Assembly: GCA_024305405.1 (NCBI GenBank)
Contig: JAKNDB010000085.1
Coordinates: 1,437,001-1,501,000 of the forward strand
Source: Dirofilaria immitis
Lineage: Eukaryota > Nematoda > Chromadorea > Rhabditida > Onchocercidae
Direction: 5' to 3'
Length of the DNA stretch: 64,000 nt
Shown here in pieces: positions 1-12,685 of the stretch. Below the pieces are notes generated by a model that worked only from the letters and a program-made list of their open reading frames with translations, searched no databases and was not told where the DNA came from. The translations under genes were made by a program, and so were the position numbers. Position 1 is the stretch's first letter; the number at the start of each line of letters is the position of its first letter.

Positions 1-1111
1 GCTTATTTCGACGAGAAGTTTTTATATCGCCAGAATTCTTTCTTTTTTTTTTTTTTCTAAAATCTTTCTTAAATTTCTTTTTCCTTTTCTTTTTTTTTAA
101 ATCTAAATTTATGTTCTAATATAGAATTAAAACAAATTAATTTTTTTCCTTTTTAATTTTAATGCAAAATCTCATTTTAGCAGATTTTTAGCTGTAAAGA
201 ATAATTCAAAAAAAAAAATTTCAATAAAATAAAAAAAAATGCCAATGTTCTGAATGCATTATTTGAATATAAAAAAATTTGAATATTTTAAATTAATTAA
301 ATTTTAGAAAAAAATTGCTAATTTTTCGATGGATAAATCAAAGCATGAAGGAAACAAATTGGTCGTTAGAAAATCTTCATCGTAAATTTCAAAAATTTAG
401 TATAAAAGTTACAAATTTTGGAGAATAGAGTTGCTCTTAAATCTTTGGGTTTCAACATGAAAATTTGCACATTTGTAATTTTGGATGCTTACGTGGATAT
501 AATTTCACATGATGGACGACAATTAGTTATTCGGTTGAATTTTCGGTTTTCCGGTTTTTGTCGATTAGACGGTCGAGAAGATTCGTGCTGGAATATCTAG
601 AATTTTGAAAAGAGAATTAGCAGTAGTTTTTTGATATGAAAAATAAAACAATCCGAGAAAGTAGCATTAGGCTTTTGATAGTGGAGTTAAATGGATGACT
701 GAAAGGTAGGCTAATATGACATTTTGAATTGTATCAGCGTGTTTAATATAATTAGGTTTCATGTAATTACTTTGCTCTAAGCATATGATGAATGGAATTA
801 CTTAATTCTGACATATCTTAGTAATATAATGAGTTAATATTTTAATATATCGCATTATATATGTTAAGTATGTTAGTTGTTGCGCTGTGATATATAAGGA
901 AATATCAAATTATCTTGCATGAAGAATAGAACTTTTAATATCTTTCATTTCTCTGTTTCTTTTTATAATCTTATTATAATAAGTATTGTTAAAAATGATA
1001 GCTGTTGGAATATTGAAATGCAATTTGATATATGTAGAAATTATATTCACATCATTTAATATATTAAATGGTACTTAATCACTTATGGAATTTAATGAAT
1101 ATCGAATTTCA
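1..1111. other. non-coding, upstream of first gene
   Basis: AT-rich sequence with poly-T and poly-A runs and no open frame that looks coding. It ends in a good acceptor (AATTTCAG at about 1104-1111) that could be a spliced-leader site or a 5'UTR intron end for the next gene. Confidence 0.5.
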
Positions 1112-1161
1112 GGTTTTGAATATTTGGAGAGACCGCATTGTAATTGTTGATATCCTAATTA

Positions 1162-2626
1162 ATGAACGATTCTCAAGATAGTCCAAGTGTTGATCGTATG
1201 CCACATCTGAAGCAACTCGTTTTGAGCTGCGACGACGCCGCATCAATTTTGCAGCCAGAAATAGTATATCTTATGAAATAATCCTAAAAAGTAGTGTAAC
1301 CTTGTCGCTATATTTTAAGAACAGTATTTCCTTTTTTTCCTTTGTTTTATTTTGTTTATGAAATATAAAAAATTTTATTACTAAAAAATTTTCAAGATTG
1401 AGAGACGAGATCTGATTCCAAGTTTTCTTGCTTGTTTTCCAATACGTTACGGCAGTTTTAATAAAATATATCTTTTTCGCACGAAAAAAATTGTTAGAAT
1501 CAGGCCATTTCGATTGTTTGGATTCGTTCAGTAGTAATAAGAATACTTTGCTAATATAAGTGATGTTATGATAATCTCTAATCAAATTCAAGTTTGATTG
1601 GCTGCCTGTGACATCTGTCACTGTCTCATGAAGAATGTGCTGTGTTCTACGATATTCAAATTCCATTTCATATTTTATTAAGCTTTACTTGTTCCTTACT
1701 TCTAGAAATAGATGGCCTTGTTCTTTTTTTCTGAAACGTCGATATTCAATGTGATAAAAAGAATTTTAAGGGAGAGACAAATGAAAAATCTGTGAAACAT
1801 AAATTAGGTATTCTAGATTGATAGACAGTCCGAAATCTTTGCTTTTTCTTCAGGGAAAAATTCATGATAATTTAAACAATTTGATCGCGAACGGTATACC
1901 TGATACACCATTGGGACAAGCTGTGTCGAATTTGCATGCATCTTGGGCACAATTAATCGGTGATTTATCAGCACGAACAGGTTATTTACCTCCGACGTTG
2001 GAGCATATTAAAGAGGTTGCGGAGTGTGCAGTCCGTCAAGTTGGTTTATAATTTTTTCGAATAACTTATGCTTAGTTTTGCCGTTCCATTACCATCATTC
2101 TTAATTACTGATCTGATGTGATCCATAAATCCTTTTCTCTGATATACGTTTTGTTCTTTTATTTTTGTATCATTCGGTTCATAGTTTTCTCTCTTTTAAT
2201 GAGACTGCGTTTTGTCTTACTAGTGCAATTTGTACTATCTTCATAGCATACTTTCTGTTATATAAAGAAGATATTGAGCTTTTATTAGTTATAAAATGAA
2301 TTAATTTTCAGTTAAAAGATTCTTGCCATGATTTAACTCGTGAATTTGCTCGAGTTGGCCTTGAATGGCGTCTAACGCATCTGGATGAAGCTCTTGCTGA
2401 AGTATGTTTTTTTGTTAAGAATTCTTAAGTATTTTATACATCGGTAATAACGGCTGTGGTAAAATCTCAAATATAATAAAATTTGTACTGGTATGTATTT
2501 CAGGATTTGGCAGATTATGATCAAGCTATGTTACGGCAGGAATCATTGCTAGAACGAGCTGCGAACACTGTTGAGCAACGACTGAGCGATTTAGCGTCTG
2601 AAAAAAGTTCACAAGGACTTGAGTGA
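1162..2626 (+). CDS. unrecognised helical protein, four exons
   Basis: Four exons join in phase: 1162-1263, 1854-2039, 2312-2401 and 2504-2626 (stop TGA), giving about 166 residues. Introns have GTATAT, GTTGGT and GTATGT donors and TTCAG acceptors. The start is the first ATG after an acceptor ending at 1111; it opens MNDSQDSPSVDRMPHLKQ. The product is acidic and largely helical with no signal peptide or membrane segment. A middle part (AVSNLHASWAQLIGDLSART) is followed by heptad-like stretches (LEWRLTHLDEALAE, LLERAANTVEQRLSDLA) that suggest a coiled coil or helical bundle. I do not recognise the family; a BAR-like, BLOC/BORC-like or Mediator-like small subunit is possible, but no diagnostic motif is visible. 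It lies about 0.93 kb upstream of CLASRP on the same strand. Exon structure is firm, function unknown. Confidence 0.72.
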
Positions 2627-3504
2627 CTACAAAGTATAATCGATCATCAGATAGTGAAATTTGCGAGAAAGAAATACATTATTAACCTAAAGGAACGAGA
2701 ATTTGGGCTGTATTAACGTGAAGAGAGAATAACGGCAATAATTCTGTATTAGTAGATAGTTTTTGATGCGATTATATTCGGATAAATGTATAAATCTCTT
2801 AAATAAGGAGAAAGAAATGAATAATACAAGAAATAGAAAAATATCTCGAAAATACGAGAAATAGAAAAAATATCTCGAAATAAAATTATTGCTCCGGGAT
2901 AGAGGTGAATTATTTGCTTTAATGTATAGTTATTGAATTGCATCAATCTATTTTATATGCTCAATTTTATTACATATAAATAAAATAATGAATGACGTTT
3001 GTAATTTGTTTTTAACGGTCATACAACCGCATTGTGAAGTGCTATTTCCTGTTCGCCTTTCATAATTTTGGTTTTTCATTAATCTTGTTATTTTTTTATT
3101 GTTGAATGATATAGTTTTTCGACCATTATGTAGGGATTCATTATTGCAAATTGACCCACTATCAAAAGCAGGAAATAGAATTTGTATAGATTGAATTAAG
3201 ATTATTTGTTATTTCCCAATGAATTATATAATTAACCTCCTACTAAATCTGACGTTTAAGTGTATAAGGTGTAGGTAAGATATTGAGAGAAGAAATAAGA
3301 AACAGGCAGAAGTAAATTTGTTACCTGTTCTGCTGTAATAGAGGTGATAATTTTATTTATGTCTGATAGAAATTCGATATTTGAGAGATGTGAAACAGCT
3401 AATATTTAGCAAAAATTTAGACCATGCTGTTATTTTATATGAAGGAAATCTTATAGGGATTTGAAGAAAGGTAGATATAGATTATTAAGGTTAAAGATTT
3501 TATT
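2627..3504. other. intergenic / 3'UTR
   Basis: 3'UTR of the first gene and the gap before CLASRP. An AATAAA-type signal occurs near 2979-2987. Short frames here are very AT-rich and hydrophobic and have no exon-like borders. Confidence 0.5.
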
Positions 3505-3514
3505 ACTGTTGCAG
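3505..3514 (+). promoter_or_regulatory. candidate trans-splice or 5'UTR acceptor of CLASRP
   Basis: A TGTTGCAG acceptor lies 40 bases upstream of the CLASRP ATG and no upstream coding exon is visible. In nematodes this is where a spliced leader is usually added. With a same-strand gene about 0.9 kb upstream, polycistronic transcription is possible, but the spacing is longer than in a typical operon. Confidence 0.4.
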
Positions 3515-3554
3515 AAGAAATTGGGAGTCGACGAAAGAACCAATAAAGAGAAAA

Positions 3555-3778
3555 ATGTGGCACGAGGCTCGTCGACAAGAAAAATTGATAAGGTCACAAA
3601 TGATTGATAGTGTTAAACGGAATGAGAGGCGCAAGCAGTTCTACGAGAATGTTGTAAGTTTCACATTCAGCATGGTTTGAAAAGCTTCCAGGCATTTTTA
3701 TTCAATAATATATGGGAGAGATGAGCAAAATACAGAAGGTATCTCGAAGATAATCCTGTGGCTCAATATTTATTATTG

Positions 3779-3818
<40 letters not shown>

Positions 3819-6800
3819 TATATATATAATTTGGTCCTTCTTGGATGTGTAAAAGAATATATTATAGAGGAAAGATCCTGAACAATTTATGCAAGTCCAT
3901 GGCCGCAAATGCCAAATACACATGGATCCGGCAGTAGCACGTGCTGCCGAAGCATCAAGCATCCTGTGCGCGTTTAAAATTAGTAATTTGCTCGTCTTTG
4001 TAGCATACTTCTCACCAGGATTCAATCTGTTGAACATCTTTCTTATTTACATCTTTTTGTCCTTTGATTTTTATTTTAAATTTTGTCCAGAATTAAATTT
4101 TCTATATTTCTTCATCATCTCATATGGTAGCCAAATTTTATTTGCAGTTTAGTGGAAGTGGAAGTTGATGTCGCGATTTGTTAACTGTTGATTAGAAATT
4201 GTAACTCTCTAAATATAGACATTTGAGACAAAATAATTGTAGATATTGGAATGTAGTTTTTCAGAAAATCAAAAATTTTTAAGTGCGATATTTTCTTAAA
4301 GTTATTTGATATTGATGTTACATTTATGGATACGGGATTAGTGTAATTTTGAACGTAATAGTATTGGACGGAAAAGGTGGGGGCAAGAAACCGAATAAGA
4401 AAGTAATGTCAAGAAAGGGAAAAGATAGGTCGAACAAAATAATAATGGTTATTCAAAGGTAGAATTGCTTTCATGTCTCAAATATTTGCATTATACTCTC
4501 CAACATTAAATTTCTTCTCAATCAATGAAAATCACAAGAACACGACGTTTTACCCAATCTTAAAAATTAGAATTTGATCTGTGAATTTGCAGGAGGCGAT
4601 GGCAAGGTGATCCGAATGTACTGATTGATCGATTTGATGTTCGGGCACATATGGATTATATTCCCGAAGCGAAACTAGATAACACTATTAAACGGTAGGT
4701 TCTGCTGTTAATTATGAAACTTGGAAGCTATAGAAACCATTCAAATGGATTAAAAGAGTGAAATCATTTTGCTTACTTTCAAAATCAGAGTGAAATTTGG
4801 AATCTCTTACTCAAAGTTCCGTGAAAATGGAGTGAAAACTACTTTTAGCAACATTTTCCTTTCTTCAACAATTTTCTCTATTGTTTATTTAATTTCGTTG
4901 CTTGTTTTTTCCTTCCTCATCAGTTCTCATCTTTTACATGAACTTTTGTTGTAATCTTTTAGATCATTTACACTGAAATTTGTTTTTAAACAAGTAGGTT
5001 TACACATATATCAATTTATATATAAGTTTAACTATGTGTATATGATGAGTAATGTGAAAAAAAAATTAAAATTAGCGGCTTTCTTCCAAAATGCACAAAA
5101 TCGTTTAATTGAAAAGAGGTAATGGATTGCAGATCTGTGATGGATGTTGAGGAATTACAATGCGAATATGAGAGGTATCGAATCCTTGTACTGAATGAAT
5201 TTGATAGAGGTAGGCATTAATTACTGTAATTTTCGGATCGCCTCGATTGCCTTATCATCGAGTGTAGTGTATCTTCCAGTGTGAGATACAGTTTGCATTA
5301 GCAATTATTTTTCATCAGGTCCTTCGTGTGTATTTAATAAGCTGTCGGTGATTCGGTTTACTTAATCTTTTTATTCTCGATATTAATGATTTTTTATCAT
5401 TATGAAATGTATCTCGATATTATTGATTTTTTATCATTATGAAATGCACAAGTGGATTTCCTGGCGAGAGTTTCATTTATTCTGAATTTAAAGAATTATG
5501 GTTTTAATTTATTTTGCAGTATCGGAGAAAACTTTCTTAAAAGAAATAGCGGCGAAAGAATTTTGGCCGGATGAATCCACTTCAACATCACTTGCACGTG
5601 CTGAGCAAGAAAAGAAAAGATTGCTGTAAAATTCCTAAGTCTTTAAAAAGATTTTAAGATTTTTTAGATTAAAGTTTCCACGAATCTATTCACACTTTTG
5701 TTTTTGTTTAGACTGTTGATGAAACAGTTCCGATGTTCATTGATATTGTAATCGATGCTGTTAATTGCAATATCAACAATACTTAAATTTTTTAGTACTT
5801 AAATCACTCGAAATTTGATTCCATAGCAATAAATAAGGATAAAAGTGCGTTTTTAAATGAAGCACGAACTTACAAAATGATTCATTAGTTTAAAAACTTT
5901 CAGCTTTTAAAATCATTTTTAGACGGGATCGAAAAGCTGCTGTAGCGTTTACATATGGTGATACTCAAACAGTGCAAGGTAAAAGCGCGGAAATGGATGA
6001 TTCTGATGAAGAGGATGAAATTGTTGATTCTGATGAATTCGGTAGGTGTTTTTGGGATTTTCTGAATAAATTTCTAAAATTTCGCAGAGCTTTTTTAATT
6101 GAGCTTTATGATCTGGCACTGGTATTATTCTTTAACAAAGGAGTAACAAAATATTAATAATGTGCTAAGGCTCATTCCATCAGAACAGTGTAAAGTTTGT
6201 AAAATGAGAGCGAATTGTAAGTAGTAGAAATTCTTAACTGTTATTGCAGGAAAAACTGAATTCCACAAATACAGTCAAACTGATTCTGTTTGACATATTC
6301 ATTTATGCGGAAAGATTTTTATTACAGATTTGAAATTCGATGTAGATACATTAGATGCCGAGCAGCGGCGCAATCTGAACAAATTGGGTATTCGCTATGG
6401 TATAAGTTCCGGTGCGTTCTCGAGTTTATTAAAAATGGATCGTCGTGAACAAGATGAAACGCATCAGCTGAAGGAAATTGAAAAAGCCAAGCTGGCACTC
6501 GCTGTCTGTAATTAATTTCTTGAATAGTTTTTTTTCTCTTGAATAGAACTTATTTGATCGTTCATTGCAGTTCATTTATCTCATCAATGATCGTCAAATA
6601 TAATGATCATTTGATTTTTCCAAAAAGGCTGTCACATCGCCAATAATCAAAAATATTTTTTCAGTTCTATTAACGATAGTGAGATTTAATCTCACTATAT
6701 ATCATAAAAATTAGCAGCTAGGGAGAGGATATGGAAGAGGCGAGAGCATATTTTTATTTCTAGTATTTTTCTAATTTCGTATTAATAGATAGAATTATTA

Positions 6801-9800
6801 TGCTTTGTTAAATTACATCAGAATTATTTTATTATAATGATCGGTCCTACAATTACCAGTTGAATAAAGAATCTAAGAAAGTAGTATTTTTATTGGATTC
6901 TGTTTGAGTGGTCTTATGGTGTTCATTATTGTTCATCGAGTTATTCAGAATTTATGTCATTATATTATTATTTATTTTATATGACTTTTTTTGTGGTACA
7001 GAAAAAAAATGCAGTATCGCTTCTTTGTACTGTAACAGACTATTAGAGCGTTTTCCTTTTTTTTTTTTCATATTTGTACTATTAGCATGAATTTATTGCT
7101 ATGAAATTGAAATTTCAGGGTCGACAAGCAAAAGCTGAGCGAGCAGTTTTAAAGAAAAAGCGCGCGTTGATTGTTGGAAAAGGTTGTTTGAACGAGGAAG
7201 CTACGACTACTTTGCTATCATTCGTTACTAAAAGTCAGAAAGAGCACTTGGAAACGTTAGTTCTTTTGCAATTTTTTTTCCTCCCGATAATTTTTAATTG
7301 CAATGGTCACAAGTATTGTTTTATCCAAGCAGACTCGCGTGATTTAGAGATCCGTTAGTAAGCGGAGAAAAAGAACTCGTGCATAATTTTTATCAAATTT
7401 GCAAATTATAGCATTAGATAACATATGATATGTTTTTTAATTAGCACATTCATGCAGATCATCATCTTCATCGACAGAAGAGGATGAGGGAAGGACAGAA
7501 TTTATAACAACTTTCGGTGGTGATGGTGTCGAAGATAAAGACGAAGAACGTGATGATGATGACGATGGTGGAGCAAAGATGCATGGACCAGCTTTACCAT
7601 CTGCAGAATTTAGACGTATCTTGTAAGTTTTCTTTATCAAAATTCTAGCTTTTTTAAAAATGTTCTTATTATTTTATAAAATTATTCATAATTTGCATAT
7701 GTTCCAGTGAATTGAAAACACGTCGTTCATCAAGTCCAGAAGACTTTGGGAACGTTTCAAGAACTCGTGTGCGTAGCAGATCTCCTGGTAGGAAGCGATT
7801 TTTACGTTCCAGTCGCGATCGTGCTATAAGGTCGAGAAGCCGCGAGAGATTACGTCGTTCTAGAACTCGTGAACGGCACGATCGATCAAGAAGTTTAAGT
7901 AATGGAAAAAGGCGAAGACGTAGCAAAAGTAGAGATGGAATAGGAAGCCATAGCCGTGAAGATGATCGGCGATGTGAGCTTGGTCGTTCGAGAAGTAAGG
8001 ATAGGAGACGTGAAGAACTAAGGGCAAAACAAAGGTTAATGATCCAAAAATAGTTTTCTTAGTGATCAAATCTTTTAACTTTCTACGTTCTAATATGCTA
8101 TAATATTAGGTTTTCGCAGTGAATCTACCAAATGGAATTCATTTTTTCATTAACCATGCTTTTGCGAATGAAAATTAGATCGTTCTAATTGTTGTAAGAT
8201 TATTGTTCCACATATTAAAAGTCGTTTTAGTCGCAAGAGAAGTAGTGGTAGCAGTGATAGTGGTTGTAATCGTTCCCACGGTCATTACAGTCGAAAAAGG
8301 CATGACGGTGAAGGGAATGAGAGGTATTTTTATTGAAAGTGTAATAAGAACTTGTCGTTATTATTTAACTTTTTCTCTGTTTTTGTCAGTTTCCCTGATC
8401 TTCTAATTGTATTAAACTAGAAATTTCATTTAATACAAGGATTATCATGTTCGAAAAATTCAAATGGTCGTATCCTCCTTTCCAGTTCTAAGAAATCCAG
8501 CGATATGAAGCATCAAAAGCGTCGAAGAAAATATTCGTCGTCAAGTGATAGCCGTACACCACCATCAACATCGCCAGAGGAGAGAAAGGTTAGCATACTT
8601 GGAAAACCTCGGAAATTAGGAATTCTCTTCAGGAGTTTGTTATTTGAATTATGTACTCAGTAACTGTAATAATACTCTTGATAAGCAGTTTAATAAGCAT
8701 ATTGCTAAATCCTTAGAATCGATGATTGATAAGTCCTATAAGTATTATAATGTATCCGTGACTATCTCAAAGGTAAGTTTTTCTTATAACAAATTTGAAT
8801 ACAGTTCATAACTAATTATACTTATTTAGAATTGAGGTTGTCTTAAATAAATTGTAATAGTGACATTAATATAAAGAGAAGACTGTTGAAGTTATCGGAA
8901 TTTAAGATTAATGATTTCTAGTTGATTTCGTCTTCTATTCTATTTTAAATTCGTTTACCCATCTTACTCATTCATTGCAGTTTTGTTCATGTTTCTAACC
9001 ATTCTAGACATTCTCTTCTACTAGATGTTGGTTTTGAATTGTATTCTGTTTTCATTTATTTTGTTGCCTGATTTTAAATTGATTTTATATCATAAATATA
9101 TTGTTGTTATAAAAGGGTTATTGGTTCCAGGGAACAGGTTCAGTTCTTTCACCAAGTCGAAGTAATGGCGACACTTCTCCTCTAGAAATTCGTTCAAGTA
9201 TGAGCGAATCAGAGAAGGAACGTATTGAAGTAGAAAATCGACGTCGACGAATACGTCGAACAGCTAAAATGCATCGGTATAATTTTTATTTTATTTAGTT
9301 TTTCTGATTTTCTCTCCATTTTTACTACTTCCTATTTTATTTAAGAAAAATTATTAATTATTAGCTAAATTTTCTTTGTTTAATACGGAATGTTCATGTT
9401 ACATCTGTTTATTCTTTAGTTGCGACATCTGTTTATTCTTTTTATTTGCGACAACAATTTGATTCTATTTCTTCTTTCCTCAGCTCTTAGCTTGTATTTG
9501 TATTTTATATCCTTCTGTATTTTTTCCATTGTTTTATCAAATATTTTTCCAAAATATAAAAATTGTAAATAATCATCGATTTTTTCAGTTATGAAGTATT
9601 TATTTTTCTGTAGGTTAATAAATTCCTTAAGTTTATTTTTTCTTGCTCGTTTGCTTATTCGCTGTACTTCATCTAATATGTAAGGAAAATTTTATTTCAT
9701 TATTAGCATGTTTTCCAGCCAACAGTATACTAGTAATCATCATGATCGATCATCAGAAGATGAAGCTGAACGTGTAGGTCGTTACTTATACCGTTTTTGA

Positions 9801-10555
9801 AGAATTCTTTGTAATTTATTACACCCAAGTAATAAAATATTTCTGACAAAAATAGGATAAATACTCGTAAAAAGATTTCACATATTCATGCATGCTTTGT
9901 TTAGGAGATGTCTTGCATCTAGAACTTGAATTAATTTCAGAAGGCTGCTCTTGCTCATAAACTTCGTACGCAAATGCAGCGAGTTTTGCGTAAGACAGCA
10001 GAGCAACTGAAAGAAGAAGAAAGACAAAAACATGAGGAACATGAGAAAGAAAGACGAGTGAGAATTTTTGTGTTTTTTTGGTTATGTTTTGGATTTTCCA
10101 TTGTGCTTTATCAAAATTTAATTTCCATTCACAAATTCTCTTATATCTTCAGTTACGTGAAGAAAGATTATTTGAAGAGTCATTGGAAATCAGGAGACGG
10201 TAAGCTACTATATAAAATTTTTAAAAAAAAATTTTGTGAAAACATAGATATGTCATGCTTAATTATTAGTAAAAGCCTTAGAAGTAAAGTATCAAGTGTT
10301 CTCGATATGATTGATTATAATTTAGATTTCTACTTTTATCTTTGATTATAATTTAGATTTCTTGGATAACAGTGCTTGTGAGAATTTTAACTCAGGAGAA
10401 TAAACATAATTTTTTTTATTACTGTCTTGAATTGATTAGAGAACAAATGGAATAGCCTGAGAAGCTGATTTCTGCTATCCTATTTTAGGGAGCGCGAAAA
10501 ACGCCGCCGTGAACGCCGTGGTCGTACTAGAAGCAGCTCAGGATCATCAAATTAG
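3555..10555 (+). CDS. CLASRP: CLK4-associating SR-rich protein (CLASRP / SFRS16)
   Basis: Splicing-related nuclear protein that in animals binds CLK kinases and affects SR-protein phosphorylation. Seventeen exons join in phase: 3555-3653, 3868-3965, 4593-4694, 5133-5209, 5520-5625, 5923-6041, 6328-6503, 7119-7255, 7458-7622, 7708-8034, 8222-8323, 8486-8588, 9131-9276, 9719-9773, 9941-10057, 10153-10199 and 10489-10555 (TAG). The N-terminal conserved block is clear: MWHEARRQEKLIRSQM, QVHGRKCQIHMDPAVA, then IDRFDVRAHMDYIP, as in vertebrate CLASRP. An acidic stretch (DDSDEEDEIVDSDEF) and the ITTFGG motif follow, then a long RS/SR-dipeptide domain in exons 10-12 and a charged C-terminal helix (RKTAEQLKEEERQKHEEHE) ending in RGRTRSSSGSSN. 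All exons stay in frame with no break. The intron 7 donor is a weak GTCTGT; exon 11 could start at 8222 or 8231. Identification is secure. Confidence 0.93.
3785..3815. repeat. (TA)n microsatellite in CLASRP intron 1
   Basis: An uninterrupted TA dinucleotide run of about 31 bases between exons 1 and 2. Confidence 0.9.
8689..8772 (+). other. possible cassette exon in CLASRP intron 12
   Basis: An 84-base open segment lies between AAGCAG and a consensus GTAAGT donor. It keeps phase 0 on both sides, so it could be included or skipped without shifting the frame. It would add 28 residues starting FNKHIAKSLESMIDK. These residues have no SR character and I see no match in the vertebrate protein, so it may be optional or spurious. 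Confidence 0.35.
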
Positions 10556-11584
10556 TGCACTGTTTTAAAAATGAAAACCATTCATATAAAAGCAGTTTTA
10601 TCTTTATAACTCGTTATTTTTATGTGAATTTATCACGATGGTTGATCCGTTGGTTCTGACTTAACTTTATAAGTGAAGCGTTAAGAACCCCGATGCTAAG
10701 TATCAAACAGATTGATATGATCATTTGTTTTTCTCATGCATTTTTTTCATTTCCCTTTTCCTCTTGACTCTGTTGGCTAATTATTTTACTAAAAGAAATT
10801 TTCGAAGGTTTTTTCAGACCTAATCAGTTGATGATCTCTACTTTAGCTATAATAATGCAATTTCGAAATAGTTTCAATATTTTGATGAAATTTGAGGAAA
10901 AGAAATATTATGACAAAGTGAAGGTTTGGCCCTGACTTAGCTTAATAATTGAAGTATTAAAAGAGTGAAGACTCTACTGTTTTTCTCCTTTTTCCAAATC
11001 ATTAGCCATTAAATGTATTTCAGCAAATATTTTCCTTCCTGCATTTTCAGTGCAGGTTTACATTGAATGGAAACAATGTCATTCATTTTGGCAGAATTTT
11101 TATTTTCAAATTTTTCTGAAGATTTTAAAGAAATAAAAAATTTAATCAAAGAGTTTGCAAAGCGTAAAGATTGGAGATTGCAGAAAGATCGCGTCTTTTG
11201 TTTTTCCGCAATATTTTACTAATTAAAGGACGGTCGAAGATTTGATCCAAACGACTGATAATACTGATACATCTTGTGTCATAGGCTTTTGGTCATGTTA
11301 CTGTCAATCTTGTTGATAGTGATGATAATGTTACAGCGCTTCCTGGTAGCTGTAATCATTGAAAATTATTACTATGGTTATAATTTTTAAGTATTTGTGA
11401 ATAAATATTAATGGTATATATCTGAGATTGATATTTTGAAAACAAATCGAAATAATCGTTGAGATTCGTTAAATCCAAGCCTAGTAAATATATTATTTAC
11501 AGTAAGTATTATGTCACATCTATTTGAGCATTTTTTATGTTTTGCGATTATCCACTCCACTTATTCTAGAATAATAGTTACAGC
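10556..11584. other. 3' flank of CLASRP, no gene seen
   Basis: AT-rich non-coding sequence. AATAAA-like signals occur around 11400. It marks the transition from ordinary single-copy DNA to the rearranged block. Confidence 0.5.
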
Positions 11585-11860
11585 TCATTGTGTTTCATAG
11601 GAGTTCCTATCGTTTGTGGTTTTCGTTGCTTTTTTCTTTTTCTCTTGTTGCTGTGGAATCTAGATTAACCGAAGAGTTAATTTCTATTGACAAGATATTG
11701 TATTTTAAAATTATATGAATTAATAACTTAATTATTATTAAAATTTTTATTTCATTACTACTATTAATTAGGAATACTTTATTGGAATATTTTGGGAAAG
11801 TGATAATGCACTGAATATGATTGAGAAAAGAATAAATAATAGTCATCATTATTATATCGA
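11585..11860. repeat. diverged direct copy of 13646-13955
   Basis: About 275 bases here align in the same orientation with a segment inside the left palindrome arm (about 13646-13955). Landmarks shared by both include TTTTCGTTG, AACCGAAGAGTTA, ATTAGGAATACTT/AATAGGAATACTT and AATAATAGTCATCATTATT. The copies differ by many substitutions and small indels, so this duplication is older than the palindrome. Confidence 0.75.
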
Positions 11861-11945
11861 TGTCGCGAATTCGCATTATAAACCATCAAATAAATTTCTC
11901 ATTGTAAATAAATATCAACAATATTATGAATCACTTAACTGATTT
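11861..11945. repeat. LTR-like remnant (TGTCGCGAA end)
   Basis: The segment starts TGTCGCGAA and contains AAATAAATTTCTCATTGTAAA. The LTR-like element starting at 38699 begins the same way and carries the same downstream block with one or two changes. It abuts the diverged direct copy on its left. Too short to classify further. Confidence 0.4.
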
Positions 11946-12059
11946 TAAATTTTATAGGTTCCCTCTTTTTTTTGTTTTTACTTTTATCTTCGCTTAACCT
12001 GTGAAATTAACTTCATTGCTACGATAGCATACTGACTTAAATGTTAGATTCATCTTACT

Positions 12060-12185
12060 GGCATCAGTTTGCATATGTCGTTTTAGATTGAACGGTTGAG
12101 AAAAGAGAAATATTCCCGCATACCGTACAAGAGTGCAGCTTCTCACCAGTATGAGTGCATATAATGTTGCTTCAAATTCAATAAA
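12060..12185 (-). pseudogene. C2H2 zinc-finger remnant
   Basis: Read on the minus strand, the fragment gives NLKQHYMH, then in another frame THTGEKLHSCTVCG followed by a decayed finger. It aligns with the zinc-finger gene at 26013-26658 (around 26120-26225), where the linker reads THTNEKPYPCTICG. A frameshift between helix and linker and loss of the histidine pair in the second finger show it is dead. Confidence 0.6.
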
Positions 12186-12685
12186 AGTTTTCTTAAATTT
12201 TCATTTGATCAGTATCATAGAATTTCAACACAAATAACATGGATCTTATCATTATTGCTATCATTATAACGTGATTTTAACGATTATTTCTCATTATTAG
12301 AATCATAAATATCATTGCATTATTATTGGAATAATTTTTAATAACCATAACTGATTATTGTTATTATTATAACATATTTCCAATGATCAATTTTTGTTAA
12401 TATTGCAAGTAATATTATATTATTGTCATAATAGCTATTATAAAGCAAATTTTTAAAATTATGACAGTTAGTTGCATCATTCCTTCATGTTTCAAATTAT
12501 TTGAATTATTTCTTTATTCCTATTAATTCATCAATATGATTTGTAAACAAGTTGAGCGCAATTTGTCCCATCATCACAGTTGAATAAATTTATTATAAAT
12601 ATATAAATATCTGGTGATTATGCATGGAATCTTTTAGATATTTTATCAAGTTGATTTTTTACATATTTAAGGAAAGATTTTATAG

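Noticed and set aside
418..600. Plus-strand 60-codon frame near the window start
   Set aside because: No proper ATG context, no splice borders and no recognisable motif.
7437..8069. Minus-strand frames opposite CLASRP exons 9-10
   Set aside because: Antisense shadows of the acidic and SR-coding exons.
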